The notes beneath the pieces were generated by a model. It ran no database searches. It was not told where the DNA came from and worked only from the letters and a program-made list of their open reading frames with translations. A stretch of DNA of 64,000 nt from Mariniblastus sp. (lineage in GTDB: Bacteria > Planctomycetota > Planctomycetia > Pirellulales > Pirellulaceae): contig JAQXDZ010000065.1 in assembly GCA_029251085.1 (NCBI GenBank), forward strand, positions 1 through 64,000. The letters run 5' to 3'. A program made the position numbers and the translations under genes. Of the stretch, positions 1-9,372 are shown one piece after another (positions within the stretch are counted from its first letter, which is position 1; every line of letters starts with the position of its first letter).

Positions 1-1515
1 CTCTTTCTTATCTGCCTCTTTCTTGGCCTGTGTCGCTGGCTTTTTGTACGGAGCGACCACACCGATTGCCTCAATATCTGAATAGTCCAGTTCATCAGTC
101 GAATCGATGACACTGTTAAACCATTCGCTCAAATCCTGACCAGCAAGTTCACTTGCAGCAGCCCGAAACTCTTCGGTTGTGTAGCCAGTTGTCACGTATT
201 CGGCAAATAACTTCCGCATCAAGTCGTCCAGGCTTTTTTCGCCTTTGGTTAGTTTTCTAATTCTGGCGTCAAGTAAAAAGGCTGCCACGGCGCCTTTTGA
301 GTAGTAACTGACCCTCGTATTCGATGAATTTTCATCCGGTCGATAGTACTTAATCCAAGCATCGTAAGAGGAATCTTTCAAGCTTTGTAGTTTCCGTCCG
401 CCGGTTCGCTGAACACCTTCTACGTTTCCAGAAAGCCGTGAGAGGAATTCACTTCGAGAAAGTAACCCTGCTCGCAAGAGTAGGAGATCTTCATAGTAAC
501 TTGTAATTCCTTCAGCGATCCAAAGGCTATCGGTGTATACCTCATTCTCATAATCGTAAGTCACCAAAGATTTGGGCCTTAACCGTCGAATGTTCCACGT
601 GTGAAAGAATTCATGACTGGCAAGACTCAACCAGCTCTTATATCTGCCACGATCACGAAAGGACCATCGACTGGTCATAAGAACCGAGGAATTATCGTGT
701 TCCAGGCCGCCGCCGCTCTCAACAATCATGTTGATAAACATATAGCGATCGTACGGCACAACACCCCACATCTCCTGATGAGCTTCCACGACCTTTTTCA
801 GATCAGTCGCGGCTTTGGTACCATCCCAATAACCTGCCTCACCAACATTCACTAATTGATGCTCAATGCCTCCTACAACAAACGGGTAGACACTGACATT
901 TCCAGCGACGATTGGGCTATCAACTAATTCATCAAAATTTTCAGCAACAAATCGATGCGGGTCATCTCCTACCGATTTCAAACTTGTCGCACTTCGTGTC
1001 CAGTTCCTTGGCAACAACAATTGCACTTCGTGCTGCTTGTCCAATCGATCAGGCACTGTAATGAATGTTGGTGCACCGTTAATCATTGCATACTGATTGC
1101 CGACCCAGTTCGTCCTAACTGACATCTCATTACAATACAGACGATAACTCACCTCAAATGATTTAATCCCTTTGGTTTCAACCAACCACCGGTTCTTGCG
1201 AATCTTTTCGAATTCCAATTCACGTCCCTCGGAGGTGACCGTCATCGAATCGATATTGCGAGCGTACTCTCGAACCAAGTAAGAGCCGGGAGTCCAGACG
1301 GCCATCATTAATTCGGTCGTATCGGAATCGACAGGCACCTCAACCTTAATTGTCAGATAGTGATTTCTGGTGTCTTCCAGATCAACCGTGTACCGGAGAG
1401 CAAGATTCTCGTCGTCCGCCGCAGCAAAGATCTCAGCAGATCCGAGAAGCAACATGGCCCATAAAATGGCACTCAGAGTTTTATATAAATTGGTTTTGGT
1501 TCTTAGGAGCTTCAT
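1..1515 (-). CDS. M61-family glycyl aminopeptidase-like protein, C-terminus cut off by the window
   Basis: The reading frame is open from an ATG at 1515 to the window edge (505 codons seen). The N-terminus has a hydrophobic signal-like stretch (residues about 12-32, ending near AEIFAA), so the protein is probably exported. Zinc site: HEFFHTWN around residues 301-308, the M61 signature, followed by IAEGITSYYED near residue 333, which carries the third ligand Glu. M61 enzymes are metalloaminopeptidases that usually end in a PDZ domain; that part would lie outside the window. The last visible residues are Lys/Ala-rich and look like a linker. The next gene on this side (adk) is divergent. Family assignment is firm; substrate is unknown. 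Confidence 0.85.
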   Translation of the reverse strand, partial: MKLLRTKTNLYKTLSAILWAMLLLGSAEIFAAADDENLALRYTVDLEDTRNHYLTIKVEVPVDSDTTELMMAVWTPGSYLVREYARNIDSMTVTSEGRELEFEKIRKNRWLVETKGIKSFEVSYRLYCNEMSVRTNWVGNQYAMINGAPTFITVPDRLDKQHEVQLLLPRNWTRSATSLKSVGDDPHRFVAENFDELVDSPIVAGNVSVYPFVVGGIEHQLVNVGEAGYWDGTKAATDLKKVVEAHQEMWGVVPYDRYMFINMIVESGGGLEHDNSSVLMTSRWSFRDRGRYKSWLSLASHEFFHTWNIRRLRPKSLVTYDYENEVYTDSLWIAEGITSYYEDLLLLRAGLLSRSEFLSRLSGNVEGVQRTGGRKLQSLKDSSYDAWIKYYRPDENSSNTRVSYYSKGAVAAFLLDARIRKLTKGEKSLDDLMRKLFAEYVTTGYTTEEFRAAASELAGQDLSEWFNSVIDSTDELDYSDIEAIGVVAPYKKPATQAKKEADKKE

Positions 1516-2027
1516 TATGTAATCGCTAAAAAAATTCACTTACTTAGGTCTTATATTTCTGACTGAGACCGATAAAAGGGTAGTCGCCGCGGCGCCAATC
1601 AGAAGTTGTAATTTCACTCGGAGAAACTAATGCCTCATCGGCTTCTGCTGTTCCTCGATCCTCTGTCTCCAATCCTAACACGGGGAAACACAGGATCATG
1701 AATTTCCACCAAAATTGTCGGCGGTAACCGTAAAACGAGACCTTAGTTATGCTAAATATGTGGGATGACACTCATATTACTTAGTTTCCGAACCACGCGA
1801 GAAGCCCTCACTCGGTTTCAGAGACTTTTAGGAACCGCTGACGGGTTCCCACCACCCCTCGCTTGAACTCGTTTTCATGACTTTACTCGAAGCTACTTTA
1901 CTCACTCAACGACGGTTAGAAATTTTGTGAATCATCGATTTTTAGCTTGTGAGGCTCTCGCGCGCTCGACACAATAGACCGGCACACCCCAACCCTAACA
2001 CCACCATGTTTCGATCTGAGGCGTCCT
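1516..2027. other. intergenic region between divergent M61 peptidase and adk
   Basis: About 510 bases without a convincing gene. A 75-codon minus-strand frame (1544-1771, GTG start) has no recognisable domain and no clear ribosome binding site, so it is not called. The region should hold the divergent promoters of the two flanking genes, but no strong -35/-10 pair stood out. Confidence 0.5.
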
Positions 2028-2654
2028 ATGGATAATTCTTCACGCTATCGCTCAATCTTACTCTTTGGTCCTCCTGGAGCAGGGAAGGGGACTCAGGGGA
2101 AAATCCTTGGGTCGGTGCCAGGGTTTTTTCACCTCTCCGTTGGCGATGTTTTTCGATCCATTGATATCGGCTCCCCAACCGGACAACAAATCTACAAATA
2201 CACTTCTAACGGACAACTCGTTCCCGATGAACTTACCGTCGAGATCTGGAAAAAGACAGTTGACGCCTACGTCGCTCTCTCCACCTACAAACCTCGCGAG
2301 GACTTACTCGTACTCGATGGAATTCCTCGTAACGTTGCCCAAACAGATCTAGTAAAAGACCACCTCGATATTCTTCAAGTAGTCAGCCTCAGTTGTGAAT
2401 CCGAAGAAGATATGATTCTTAGAATGCGACGTCGCGCAATTCGAGAAAACCGAGCTGACGATGCGAACGAAGATGTCATTCGGAGTCGATTTCGAATTTT
2501 CCACAGCGTTTCCAAGCCAGTACTTGAATGCTACTCCGATGAAATCATCTCTACCGTCGAGGCGGATGGTTCGCCAGCTGAAGTCTTTCAGAAAATCCTC
2601 ACCGCTGTCGTTCCGATTCAGAACAAACATTTCCAGGATCAATACAAATCCTGA
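2028..2654 (+). CDS. adk: adenylate kinase
   Basis: Cytoplasmic nucleoside monophosphate kinase, 208 aa, interconverting ATP + AMP and 2 ADP. The P-loop GPPGAGKG lies at residues 14-21. The AMP-binding segment contains DGIPRN (the family usually has DGFPR). The LID region is short (around RRRAIRENRADD) and has no zinc-binding cysteines, so this is a short-LID form. It is convergent with serS, with only 12 bp between the stop codons. The fold is certain. The Phe to Ile change in DGFPR and the short LID are mild departures that could hint at a divergent adenylate-kinase-like paralogue. Confidence 0.88.
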   Translation: MDNSSRYRSILLFGPPGAGKGTQGKILGSVPGFFHLSVGDVFRSIDIGSPTGQQIYKYTSNGQLVPDELTVEIWKKTVDAYVALSTYKPREDLLVLDGIPRNVAQTDLVKDHLDILQVVSLSCESEEDMILRMRRRAIRENRADDANEDVIRSRFRIFHSVSKPVLECYSDEIISTVEADGSPAEVFQKILTAVVPIQNKHFQDQYKS

Positions 2655-2666
2655 AACAAACTTGCT

Positions 2667-3968
2667 TTAAGCAGATTCAGCTGCTGGCGTTTGCCCAATC
2701 ACTGACTTGCCTACCCATAGCTGCAGGCACTCGGGAACGTTAACGCTTCCATCCGCATTCTGATGATTCTCGAGAATTGAAATTAATGCGCGACTCAATG
2801 CGAAAGCCGTTCCATTGAGCGTATGAACAAAATGGGTCCCTTTCTTATCTTTTACTTTGTACCGAATGTTTAGCCTTCGCGACTGATAGTCGGTGCAATT
2901 CGAGGTACTGGTCACTTCTCCCCACTCTCCGCTTTCACCTCGACCGGGCATCCACGCCTCTAGATCGTATTTCCGATAAGCTGGCCCCCCTAGATCGCCT
3001 GTTGCAGTATCGACGACCCGATAAGGAATTCCGATTGCATCAAAAAGATCACACTCAATCTGCCGCAATTCCTCATGCATGGCGTCACTCTGCTCGGGAC
3101 GCGCAAATACAAACATCTCAATTTTCGTAAATTGGTGAACGCGGTATAAACCCCGTGAAGCACGACCGGCCGCTCCCGCTTCGGTACGATAGCAGTGGCT
3201 GATACCACACAAGCGAATCGGCAATTCAGACTCGGCAATCGTCTTTCCGCTGTACAGTCCCCCCAAGGTAATTTCAGAAGTTCCAATCAGCGACAAATTC
3301 ATATTTTCAATGCTATAGATCTGGGTTTCCGGTCCCCGCGGCATAAACCCGATCCCCTCGAGTACAGAATCCTGAGCCAAATCCGGGGTAATGGTTGGCG
3401 TAAACCCTCGCTTACTTAATTCAACCATCGCGAACTGTTGGAGTGCCAAGTCAAGCATCACCAAGTCGCCTTTGAGGAAATAGAAACCGTTTCCAGTCGT
3501 CCGAGATCCTCCTTCGAAATCGATCCAATCGTGTTTCTCCCCAAGCTCAAGATGGTCGAGCGGCGCAAAGTCAAATTCTCGGCATGTGTGCTTTCCACGA
3601 GCAAGCTCTAAATTTGATTTATCATCAACACCCACCGGACAATCCGAGTGCGCCATATTCGGCACCTGCAACTGGAGCTCTTTTATCTCCCGATCGATAA
3701 CATCATGTTCTGCTTGAGCCGCATCCTTCTGCTCTCGCAACGCACGCGCACTGACTTTGAGCGATTCACGTTCTTCGCTATCCTTCGCCTGCCCAATTTT
3801 TTTCGACTCTGCATTTGACTGGGTGTTTAAATCCTGAACGAGCTGCAGTTTTCCTCGCCGCTGCAATTCCAGTTCAACTAGCCGATCAACATCGACGCTG
3901 ATATTTCGGTTAGCGCAGTTTTGCTTTACAGCTTCGACGTTGTCAACAATGTATTTTCGATCAAGCAT
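2667..3968 (-). CDS. serS: seryl-tRNA synthetase
   Basis: Class II aminoacyl-tRNA synthetase (433 aa, normal bacterial length) that charges tRNA-Ser. The N-terminal tRNA-binding coiled coil covers residues about 25-110, rich in Glu, Lys and Gln. The catalytic core follows, with motif 2 around YRTEAGAAGRASRGLYR and motif 3 around the C-terminal NGTAFALSRALISILE, plus the GEVTSTSNCTDYQSRRL segment typical of SerRS. Start ATG at 3968. Stands alone between convergent adk and the M20 dipeptidase gene. Confidence 0.97.
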   Translation of the reverse strand: MLDRKYIVDNVEAVKQNCANRNISVDVDRLVELELQRRGKLQLVQDLNTQSNAESKKIGQAKDSEERESLKVSARALREQKDAAQAEHDVIDREIKELQLQVPNMAHSDCPVGVDDKSNLELARGKHTCREFDFAPLDHLELGEKHDWIDFEGGSRTTGNGFYFLKGDLVMLDLALQQFAMVELSKRGFTPTITPDLAQDSVLEGIGFMPRGPETQIYSIENMNLSLIGTSEITLGGLYSGKTIAESELPIRLCGISHCYRTEAGAAGRASRGLYRVHQFTKIEMFVFARPEQSDAMHEELRQIECDLFDAIGIPYRVVDTATGDLGGPAYRKYDLEAWMPGRGESGEWGEVTSTSNCTDYQSRRLNIRYKVKDKKGTHFVHTLNGTAFALSRALISILENHQNADGSVNVPECLQLWVGKSVIGQTPAAESA

Positions 3969-4091
3969 GGCGTAAATTTAGATTTTGGTTATTTAAATAG
4001 GAAACGGCAACATTCCAATAAAGTCCGTTGAATGTCACTAAAAAATCTCTCAGAAATCAATTGTCTTATTCAACGATTTCTTTTTACCGCA

Positions 4092-5483
4092 TCAATTTGC
4101 GATCTTGGCAACTTCATCCCAAAGACAGCAACTCGACTTGATTCCTCGGTGAAAGTCCTCGAGAGAAAACTTTTCATTAGGGCTATGAAGATTATCGTCA
4201 TCCTGCCCCCAGCCCAACAAAAGGGTATCAATTCCCAGCATTTCTGTGAATGCGTTTACGACGGGAATACTGCCTCCCGAACGCACAAAGACCGGCCGAA
4301 CGCCGAATCCTTTTTCAATTGCATCCGCCGCGGCCTCCATGAAAGGGCTGTCGAGCGAGAGCACGAACCCAGGTGCTCCATGCAGGGCAATGAATTCCAT
4401 TTCAATTGAATCTGGGCAAAGCTCCTCAAGCATCTTCCTCATCCCCTCTTGGATGACTTCCGGATTCTGATTGGGTACCAACCGGCAACTAAACTTGGCA
4501 CCAGCCTTGGCCGGCAACACGGTCTTCGCTCCTTCTCCCTGATATCCACTCCACAGCCCGTTAATATCAAAGGTCGGCCGCGCCCATCGTCGCTCCAAGG
4601 TCGTATACCCCTCTTCTCCAGCGAGAGCCTTTAACCCTAATTCTTCCTGGTATTCCTGATCAGAAAAACCAAGCTGCGAAAATTGCTCACGCTCGCGGTC
4701 ACTTAATTCTTCAACATCATCATAAAACCCTGGAATCTGAACTCGCCCCTTTTCATCAATTAACGCCGCCATCATCTTACATAAAACATTTGCGGGGTTA
4801 GCAACCGTTCCACCGAATCCGCCGGAATGTAAATCTCGATTGGGTCCAGTCAAATTGACTTGGTAGTAAGTGATTCCTTTGAGCCCATAAGTGATCGCTG
4901 GTTGACCTGGCCCGTACTGAGAGCAATCACTTATCACGGCGATGTCCGCGCTAATCTTTTCTTTCACAGGCACCTCAGCGTCGTATTCGCCATTCAGGAA
5001 TGCCTCCAGACCGGCGCCACCGGATTCCTCTTCACCTTCGATTAAGAATTTTACCTGAATCGGCAGGGAGCCTTTGGTTTTCAAATAGGCTTCCACGCCA
5101 AAGACATGTGTTATCATCTGGCCTTTGTCATCAGTCGCGCCTCTCGCAAAAACCTTTCCATCACGCACGGTGGGCTCAAACGGAGGTGTTTCCCAAAGCT
5201 CTAGCGGATCTGGCGGCTGAACATCGTAGTGCCCGTAAACCAACACTGTTGGCGCTCCTTCCACTTTGGGTGATTCGGCATAAATCAACGGATGGCCGCA
5301 AGTTTCAATTGTCTCTGTCTTCAACCCCATATCGATAAACTTCTGCGCCAACCACTCCGCGGTCTTACGGATGTCAGCATCGTAGGCACTGTCAGTGCCA
5401 ATGCTGGGCATCCGCAACCACTCGAACAAATCGGACTCAAACCGGTCATGGTTCTCATTTAAGTAGCTATCGAATTCGGACAT
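4092..5483 (-). CDS. M20-family metallodipeptidase
   Basis: Zinc-dependent dipeptidase of the M20/ArgE/DapE family, 463 aa. Metal-binding landmarks are VYGHYDVQPPDP (first His and the following Asp) near residue 83, RGATDDKGQ near 115, and the GEEESGGAGL catalytic/metal Glu pair near 150. A late SGGSIPVV and a C-terminal DDDNLHSPNE provide the last ligand. The overall pattern matches the cytosolic nonspecific dipeptidase (CNDP/PepV-like) subgroup. No signal peptide, so probably cytoplasmic peptide turnover. Start ATG at 5483 gives a typical family N-terminus. Confidence 0.92.
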   Translation of the reverse strand: MSEFDSYLNENHDRFESDLFEWLRMPSIGTDSAYDADIRKTAEWLAQKFIDMGLKTETIETCGHPLIYAESPKVEGAPTVLVYGHYDVQPPDPLELWETPPFEPTVRDGKVFARGATDDKGQMITHVFGVEAYLKTKGSLPIQVKFLIEGEEESGGAGLEAFLNGEYDAEVPVKEKISADIAVISDCSQYGPGQPAITYGLKGITYYQVNLTGPNRDLHSGGFGGTVANPANVLCKMMAALIDEKGRVQIPGFYDDVEELSDREREQFSQLGFSDQEYQEELGLKALAGEEGYTTLERRWARPTFDINGLWSGYQGEGAKTVLPAKAGAKFSCRLVPNQNPEVIQEGMRKMLEELCPDSIEMEFIALHGAPGFVLSLDSPFMEAAADAIEKGFGVRPVFVRSGGSIPVVNAFTEMLGIDTLLLGWGQDDDNLHSPNEKFSLEDFHRGIKSSCCLWDEVAKIAN

Positions 5484-5853
5484 AACAGACTCTCTGATTC
5501 ATGTTGGCAACCAATTTTCAGTTGCGGTTTTTAAAAAACGATGCAAACTTGCCTCCTGATTTCTCAGAAACGCTCGGAAGGGCGGCAGATTTGCAAACAG
5601 GCTGATTTGGAAACAAACTAAAATTTCAAAACGAAATCCTTGATTGTCGCTCCAATATAGCCCTGACCTGCGATTGCGACCACGGACCCTAGCTTCAACT
5701 CGCCCACGGGGCTCCCGATGCGTGAATAAAAAGACAAGAAATGCTGCTGGTTTCTGCAATACGCAAAAAAATTTACTTGAATCCCGAGAGAATTTCAGTC
5801 AAAGTAGGCGAAATTCGAAGTGGAACGGTGTCCAAGAATTTAGAGAAACGATA
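5484..5853. other. intergenic region upstream of clpS
   Basis: About 370 bases. The frame of clpS is open upstream to 5644, but the translated extension is basic and low-complexity and unlike ClpS. A minus-strand frame at 5499-5759 has no recognisable content. No gene is called; the region probably carries the divergent promoters of the dipeptidase gene and clpS. Confidence 0.5.
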
Positions 5854-6207
5854 ATGTCCGACAAGGATTCAGCAACGCTTACCGCCGAGCCGGTGGTAAA
5901 ACCAAAAAACAAAAAAGATCAGCGACCGAAACGTCAACCAAGGTTTCACGTGATTCTTTGGGACGACGATGATCATTCCTACGAGTACGTCATCTTGATG
6001 ATGCGGCAAATCTTCGGACACTCGATTGACCGGGGTTTCAAAATTGCCAATGCAGTCGATTCGGACGGTAGAAGCGTTTGCTTGACCACCACGCGGGAAC
6101 ATGCCGAACTCAAAGTCGAGCAAATTCATTCATTTGGAAAAGACTTCCTAATTCCCCGCTGCAAAGGGTCGATGTCAGCGACCATCGAAGCCGAAGCGAG
6201 TGATTAA
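5854..6207 (+). CDS. clpS: ATP-dependent Clp protease adaptor ClpS
   Basis: Adaptor that delivers N-degron substrates to the Clp protease. The protein is 117 aa from the ATG at 5854; the frame runs further upstream, but the extension is not family-like. After a Lys-rich N-terminal tail (residues 1-32) comes the ClpS core: FHVILWDDDDHSYEYVI, where the Asp/Asn-type gate residues sit, then the MMRQIFGHS helix and a LTTREHAELKVEQI segment. The usual NDD of ClpS is WDDDDHS here, as in other planctomycete ClpS-like proteins. Followed 120 bp later by mtaB on the same strand. Confidence 0.87.
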   Translation: MSDKDSATLTAEPVVKPKNKKDQRPKRQPRFHVILWDDDDHSYEYVILMMRQIFGHSIDRGFKIANAVDSDGRSVCLTTTREHAELKVEQIHSFGKDFLIPRCKGSMSATIEAEASD

Positions 6208-6326
6208 CTAACGCCTGCTTAGCCGTTGCGGCCTCCCTCCTTCAAAGTCGGAATTTCGCGTTGCAGAAGTACCGCAATAGTGTCCAATAGGGACTGCAGA
6301 ACATCTGATCCAACAAGAGACATGGC

Positions 6327-7595
6327 GTGGGCGCGAAACTAAAAACAGCGACTCTCGGTTGCAAAGTCAATCAATACGAGACCCAACTGGTACGAGAAGG
6401 CTTGTTGGGTGCCGGATTTTCGGATGCCGAATCAGACCAACCTGCTGATCTTTGCATCATCAACACGTGCACGATCACTGGAGAAGGCGATTCCAAGAGT
6501 CGTCAGATCATCCGCCGGATGAACCGTCACAATCCCGATGCCAGAATCGTGGTCATGGGCTGCTATGCGACACGGGAACCCGAGGAGGTCGCTGCCCTCC
6601 CCGGAGTTGCAGAGGTTGTCACCGACAAACGCGAAATCCCTGATTTGCTTGGACGGTTCGGAGTTGTCGATATCCCCAACGGTATTTCGGGACTCAATAA
6701 CCGTCATCGGGCTTATGTCAAAGTTCAAGACGGCTGCCTACTCCGCTGCAGCTATTGCATCATTCCCACGGTTCGACCAGACATGTTCAGCCGTCCACTT
6801 CAGGACGTGCTCGATGAAGTACGGGTGCTGATTGACAATGGCTTTAGCGAAGTCATTTTGACGGGGATTCATCTCGGACACTACGGAGTTGACTTTAATC
6901 AGGGAAAACCAAAGAGTGACTGGGTTAGACTCTCCCATCTCGTTCGCGCCATCTGTGAGCTTTCCCCTTCCGTGCGTGTGCGACTCTCCAGCATTGAAGC
7001 GACGGAGGTAACTCGCGAACTGATCGAAGTCATGAAAGATTTTTCGTCGCAGGTCTGCCCTCACCTCCATGTCTGCCTGCAAAGCGGCAGTGATAAAATT
7101 CTCCGCGGAATGAAAAGAAGATGGACGCGGCGGCATATCATCGACCGTTGCGAACTGGTCAAAAATGAACTTCACTTGCCGGCATTCACCACCGATGTAA
7201 TCGTTGGTTTCCCGGGGGAAACCGAAGATGATTTTGCGGACACAATCGATGCCTGTCGGCAGATTGGATTTTCAAAAATCCATATGTTTCCTTTCAGTCC
7301 GAGAAAGGGAACTCCAGCAGCAGAAATGGAAGAGCAAATCCCCAAAAAAATTAAATCCGAACGTGGCGCTAAGATTGCCGCGTTGGAAAAAGAACTGAAA
7401 CGAGAATACTTTGAGAGCCTCGTTGGGGAACAACTGCAGCTACTTGTTGAAAACGTAAATGACGACAAAACGGTAACTGGCACCTCCTGCCGGTATGCCA
7501 CCGTTAACGCCATTGCTCCAGAAGCCAAGGAAAATGAACTCATTACGGTTCAAATTGAAACTGCTGGCGATATGCTCTCGGGTCGAGCAATCTAG
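6327..7595 (+). CDS. mtaB: tRNA threonylcarbamoyladenosine methylthiotransferase MtaB-like
   Basis: Radical SAM methylthiotransferase (422 aa) that adds a methylthio group to t6A37 in ANN-decoding tRNAs. Order: N-terminal UPF0004 domain with TLGCKVNQYETQ (first cluster Cys) and further cysteines at CIINTCT and MGCYA; radical SAM domain with CLLRCSYC (CxxxCxxC) around residue 136; central SGSDKILRGMKRRWTR and DVIVGFPGE motifs; a C-terminal TRAM-like part. The GVxxxxxxRAYVKVQDGC layout favours MtaB over MiaB. Start is GTG at 6327; an ATG five bases upstream (6322) is in another frame and stops after six codons. Convergent with the NtrC-type gene. Confidence 0.9.
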   Translation: MGAKLKTATLGCKVNQYETQLVREGLLGAGFSDAESDQPADLCIINTCTITGEGDSKSRQIIRRMNRHNPDARIVVMGCYATREPEEVAALPGVAEVVTDKREIPDLLGRFGVVDIPNGISGLNNRHRAYVKVQDGCLLRCSYCIIPTVRPDMFSRPLQDVLDEVRVLIDNGFSEVILTGIHLGHYGVDFNQGKPKSDWVRLSHLVRAICELSPSVRVRLSSIEATEVTRELIEVMKDFSSQVCPHLHVCLQSGSDKILRGMKRRWTRRHIIDRCELVKNELHLPAFTTDVIVGFPGETEDDFADTIDACRQIGFSKIHMFPFSPRKGTPAAEMEEQIPKKIKSERGAKIAALEKELKREYFESLVGEQLQLLVENVNDDKTVTGTSCRYATVNAIAPEAKENELITVQIETAGDMLSGRAI

Positions 7596-7626
7596 AAAAA
7601 TTCCGATTGGAAATTTTAGGAATCCG

Positions 7627-9048
7627 TTACCACTCCGTGGCAACCGCACGTGGATTCTCAAGCCCCAACTTTTTCATTTTCTTATACAAAGTGGTTCGGT
7701 TGACACCTAGTTGCTCCGCTGTTTCATTGCGGTTCCAGTTATTCTCACGCAACGATTGCAAGATAATTTGCCGTTCCGGACCCTCTAAAGCCGCCTTTAG
7801 CGTCTGCCGTTGTGCTAACGGGGAAATCGTAAGCGTCTCGGTCTGGCAAGCACTAATGTGAGACGGCAGGTCTTGAATTCCTAACTGTGGACCACTACCT
7901 AACAGTACTGCCCGTTCAACAATGTTCTGAAGTTCTCGGACATTACCTGGCCATTTGTATTGTTGCATCGCTTGCAACGAAGCCTGATCAAATCCTGTAA
8001 TTTGCTTTCCCTCTTCCTCACAGACCTTTTCAAGAAAGTGTTTCGCCAATGTCGGAATGTCGGAAGGACGCTGATGAAGTGAAGGCAATTCAATGTTGAT
8101 TACGTTGACTCGATAGTAAAGATCCTGCCGAAAACGGTCTTCAGCGACTGCTTTCGCTAAGTCTTCATTGGTCGCCAAAATGATACGGGTGTTCACACGA
8201 AATGTCTCAGTGCCGCCGACTTGCTCAAATTCCAACTCCTGCAAAACGCGCAACAGCTTGACTTGCAATGACGGTGACGCCGTGCCAATTTCATCTAAAA
8301 AGATTGTTCCGCCATCGGCTTGTTTGAATTTCCCAACCTTATTTCCAGTTGCTCCAGTAAACGAACCCGCAACATGCCCGAACAACTCGCTCTCGAGCAA
8401 ATTATCAGGCAACGCCCCGCAAGCGACCTCAACAAAAGGAGCCTTACGTCGATTAGATCGCTGATGAATCGCTCTCGCAATTAATGATTTTCCGGTTCCG
8501 CTTTCGCCCGTGATCATCACAGTTGCTTTGGTATCCGCAATGTTGTCCACCATATCAAACGTCTTTTGCATTCGGTGATCATTGCCAATGATGCTATGCC
8601 GACCGAATCGTTTATCTAGTTGTGTTTTTAACTGCTCATTTTCTTCGATGACTTTTTGCTGCGATAACGCGCGATCAAAACAAATTAAGATTTCGTCGTC
8701 GATCAAGGGCTTAGTTACCAGATCGAAGGCTCCCGCACGGATAGCCTCAATGCCTGTGTCGACCGTGGCATACCCAGTCATTAAAACGACGACCACATTT
8801 GGATGATGCTTTTTACACTCGGCAAGTAATTCGAATCCATCGTCATGCCCAATCCGGACATCGAGTAATGCCAAATCAAATGTTGTTTCATTTAAGCGCT
8901 GACGAGCCGATTCCCCATCGGATGCTAGAGAGACCTGAAATCCCTGGTCTGCTAACCATGCGCCCATTGATTCCAACAAATGCTTATCATCATCCACCAA
9001 GAGGATTTTCGAATTCTTCGGGGTTCTCATGTTCATCTTCAACTTCAT
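7627..9048 (-). CDS. sigma-54-dependent response regulator (NtrC family)
   Basis: Transcriptional activator, 473 aa, in three parts. Receiver domain residues about 14-125: acidic VDDD and phospho-acceptor Asp63 in LLDVRIG. AAA+ sigma-54 interaction domain residues about 150-385: Walker A GESGTGKS and a sigma-54 contact loop reading GSFTGA instead of the usual GAFTGA, followed by GTIFLDEIG (Walker B). C-terminal Fis-type helix-turn-helix: NRNETAEQLGVNRTTLYKKM. No partner histidine kinase gene lies next to it. The precise start is uncertain, because three Met codons fall within the first seven residues and none has a clear ribosome binding site. Confidence 0.94.
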   Translation of the reverse strand: MKLKMNMRTPKNSKILLVDDDKHLLESMGAWLADQGFQVSLASDGESARQRLNETTFDLALLDVRIGHDDGFELLAECKKHHPNVVVVLMTGYATVDTGIEAIRAGAFDLVTKPLIDDEILICFDRALSQQKVIEENEQLKTQLDKRFGRHSIIGNDHRMQKTFDMVDNIADTKATVMITGESGTGKSLIARAIHQRSNRRKAPFVEVACGALPDNLLESELFGHVAGSFTGATGNKVGKFKQADGGTIFLDEIGTASPSLQVKLLRVLQELEFEQVGGTETFRVNTRIILATNEDLAKAVAEDRFRQDLYYRVNVINIELPSLHQRPSDIPTLAKHFLEKVCEEEGKQITGFDQASLQAMQQYKWPGNVRELQNIVERAVLLGSGPQLGIQDLPSHISACQTETLTISPLAQRQTLKAALEGPERQIILQSLRENNWNRNETAEQLGVNRTTLYKKMKKLGLENPRAVATEW

Positions 9049-9372
9049 TTCTTATCCGTCTCGGCTGTTCGATTACCGAAGTAGCAAACGTGCCGCAGGT
9101 GATTAAATACAACGCCTATGTTTATTTAGGTCACCGTTGCCGGATTAATGCCTGATTTTGTTAAGAACCCTGAATTTGAGGGATATTTCCGATTGTTAAG
9201 ATTGTGCGGTACTTCCCGATAAAGTTGCCCTCACGAGAGATTTCCTTCCCCATCTAGGTTATAAATGGATCGGTTTAGTCCGAACCAACGTCTTGTGACC
9301 CATTCTTTTGCTCACGGCCGTAAATCCTGACTTTAAGCATACTCATCTAGGTCTAACTGCATCCTACTACCC
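9049..9372. other. divergent intergenic region between two response-regulator genes
   Basis: About 320 bases separating the divergent NtrC-type and LuxR-type regulator genes. No sigma-54 (-24/-12) element or strong sigma-70 promoter could be recognised by eye, and no open frame looks like a gene. Confidence 0.45.

Noticed and set aside
1544-1771. 75-codon minus-strand frame
   Set aside because: GTG start, no ribosome binding site, no recognisable domain; lies in a divergent intergenic region.
7627-9372. Sigma-54 promoter in the region between the two response-regulator genes
   Set aside because: GG and GC elements near 9210-9230 have the wrong spacing for a -24/-12 promoter.
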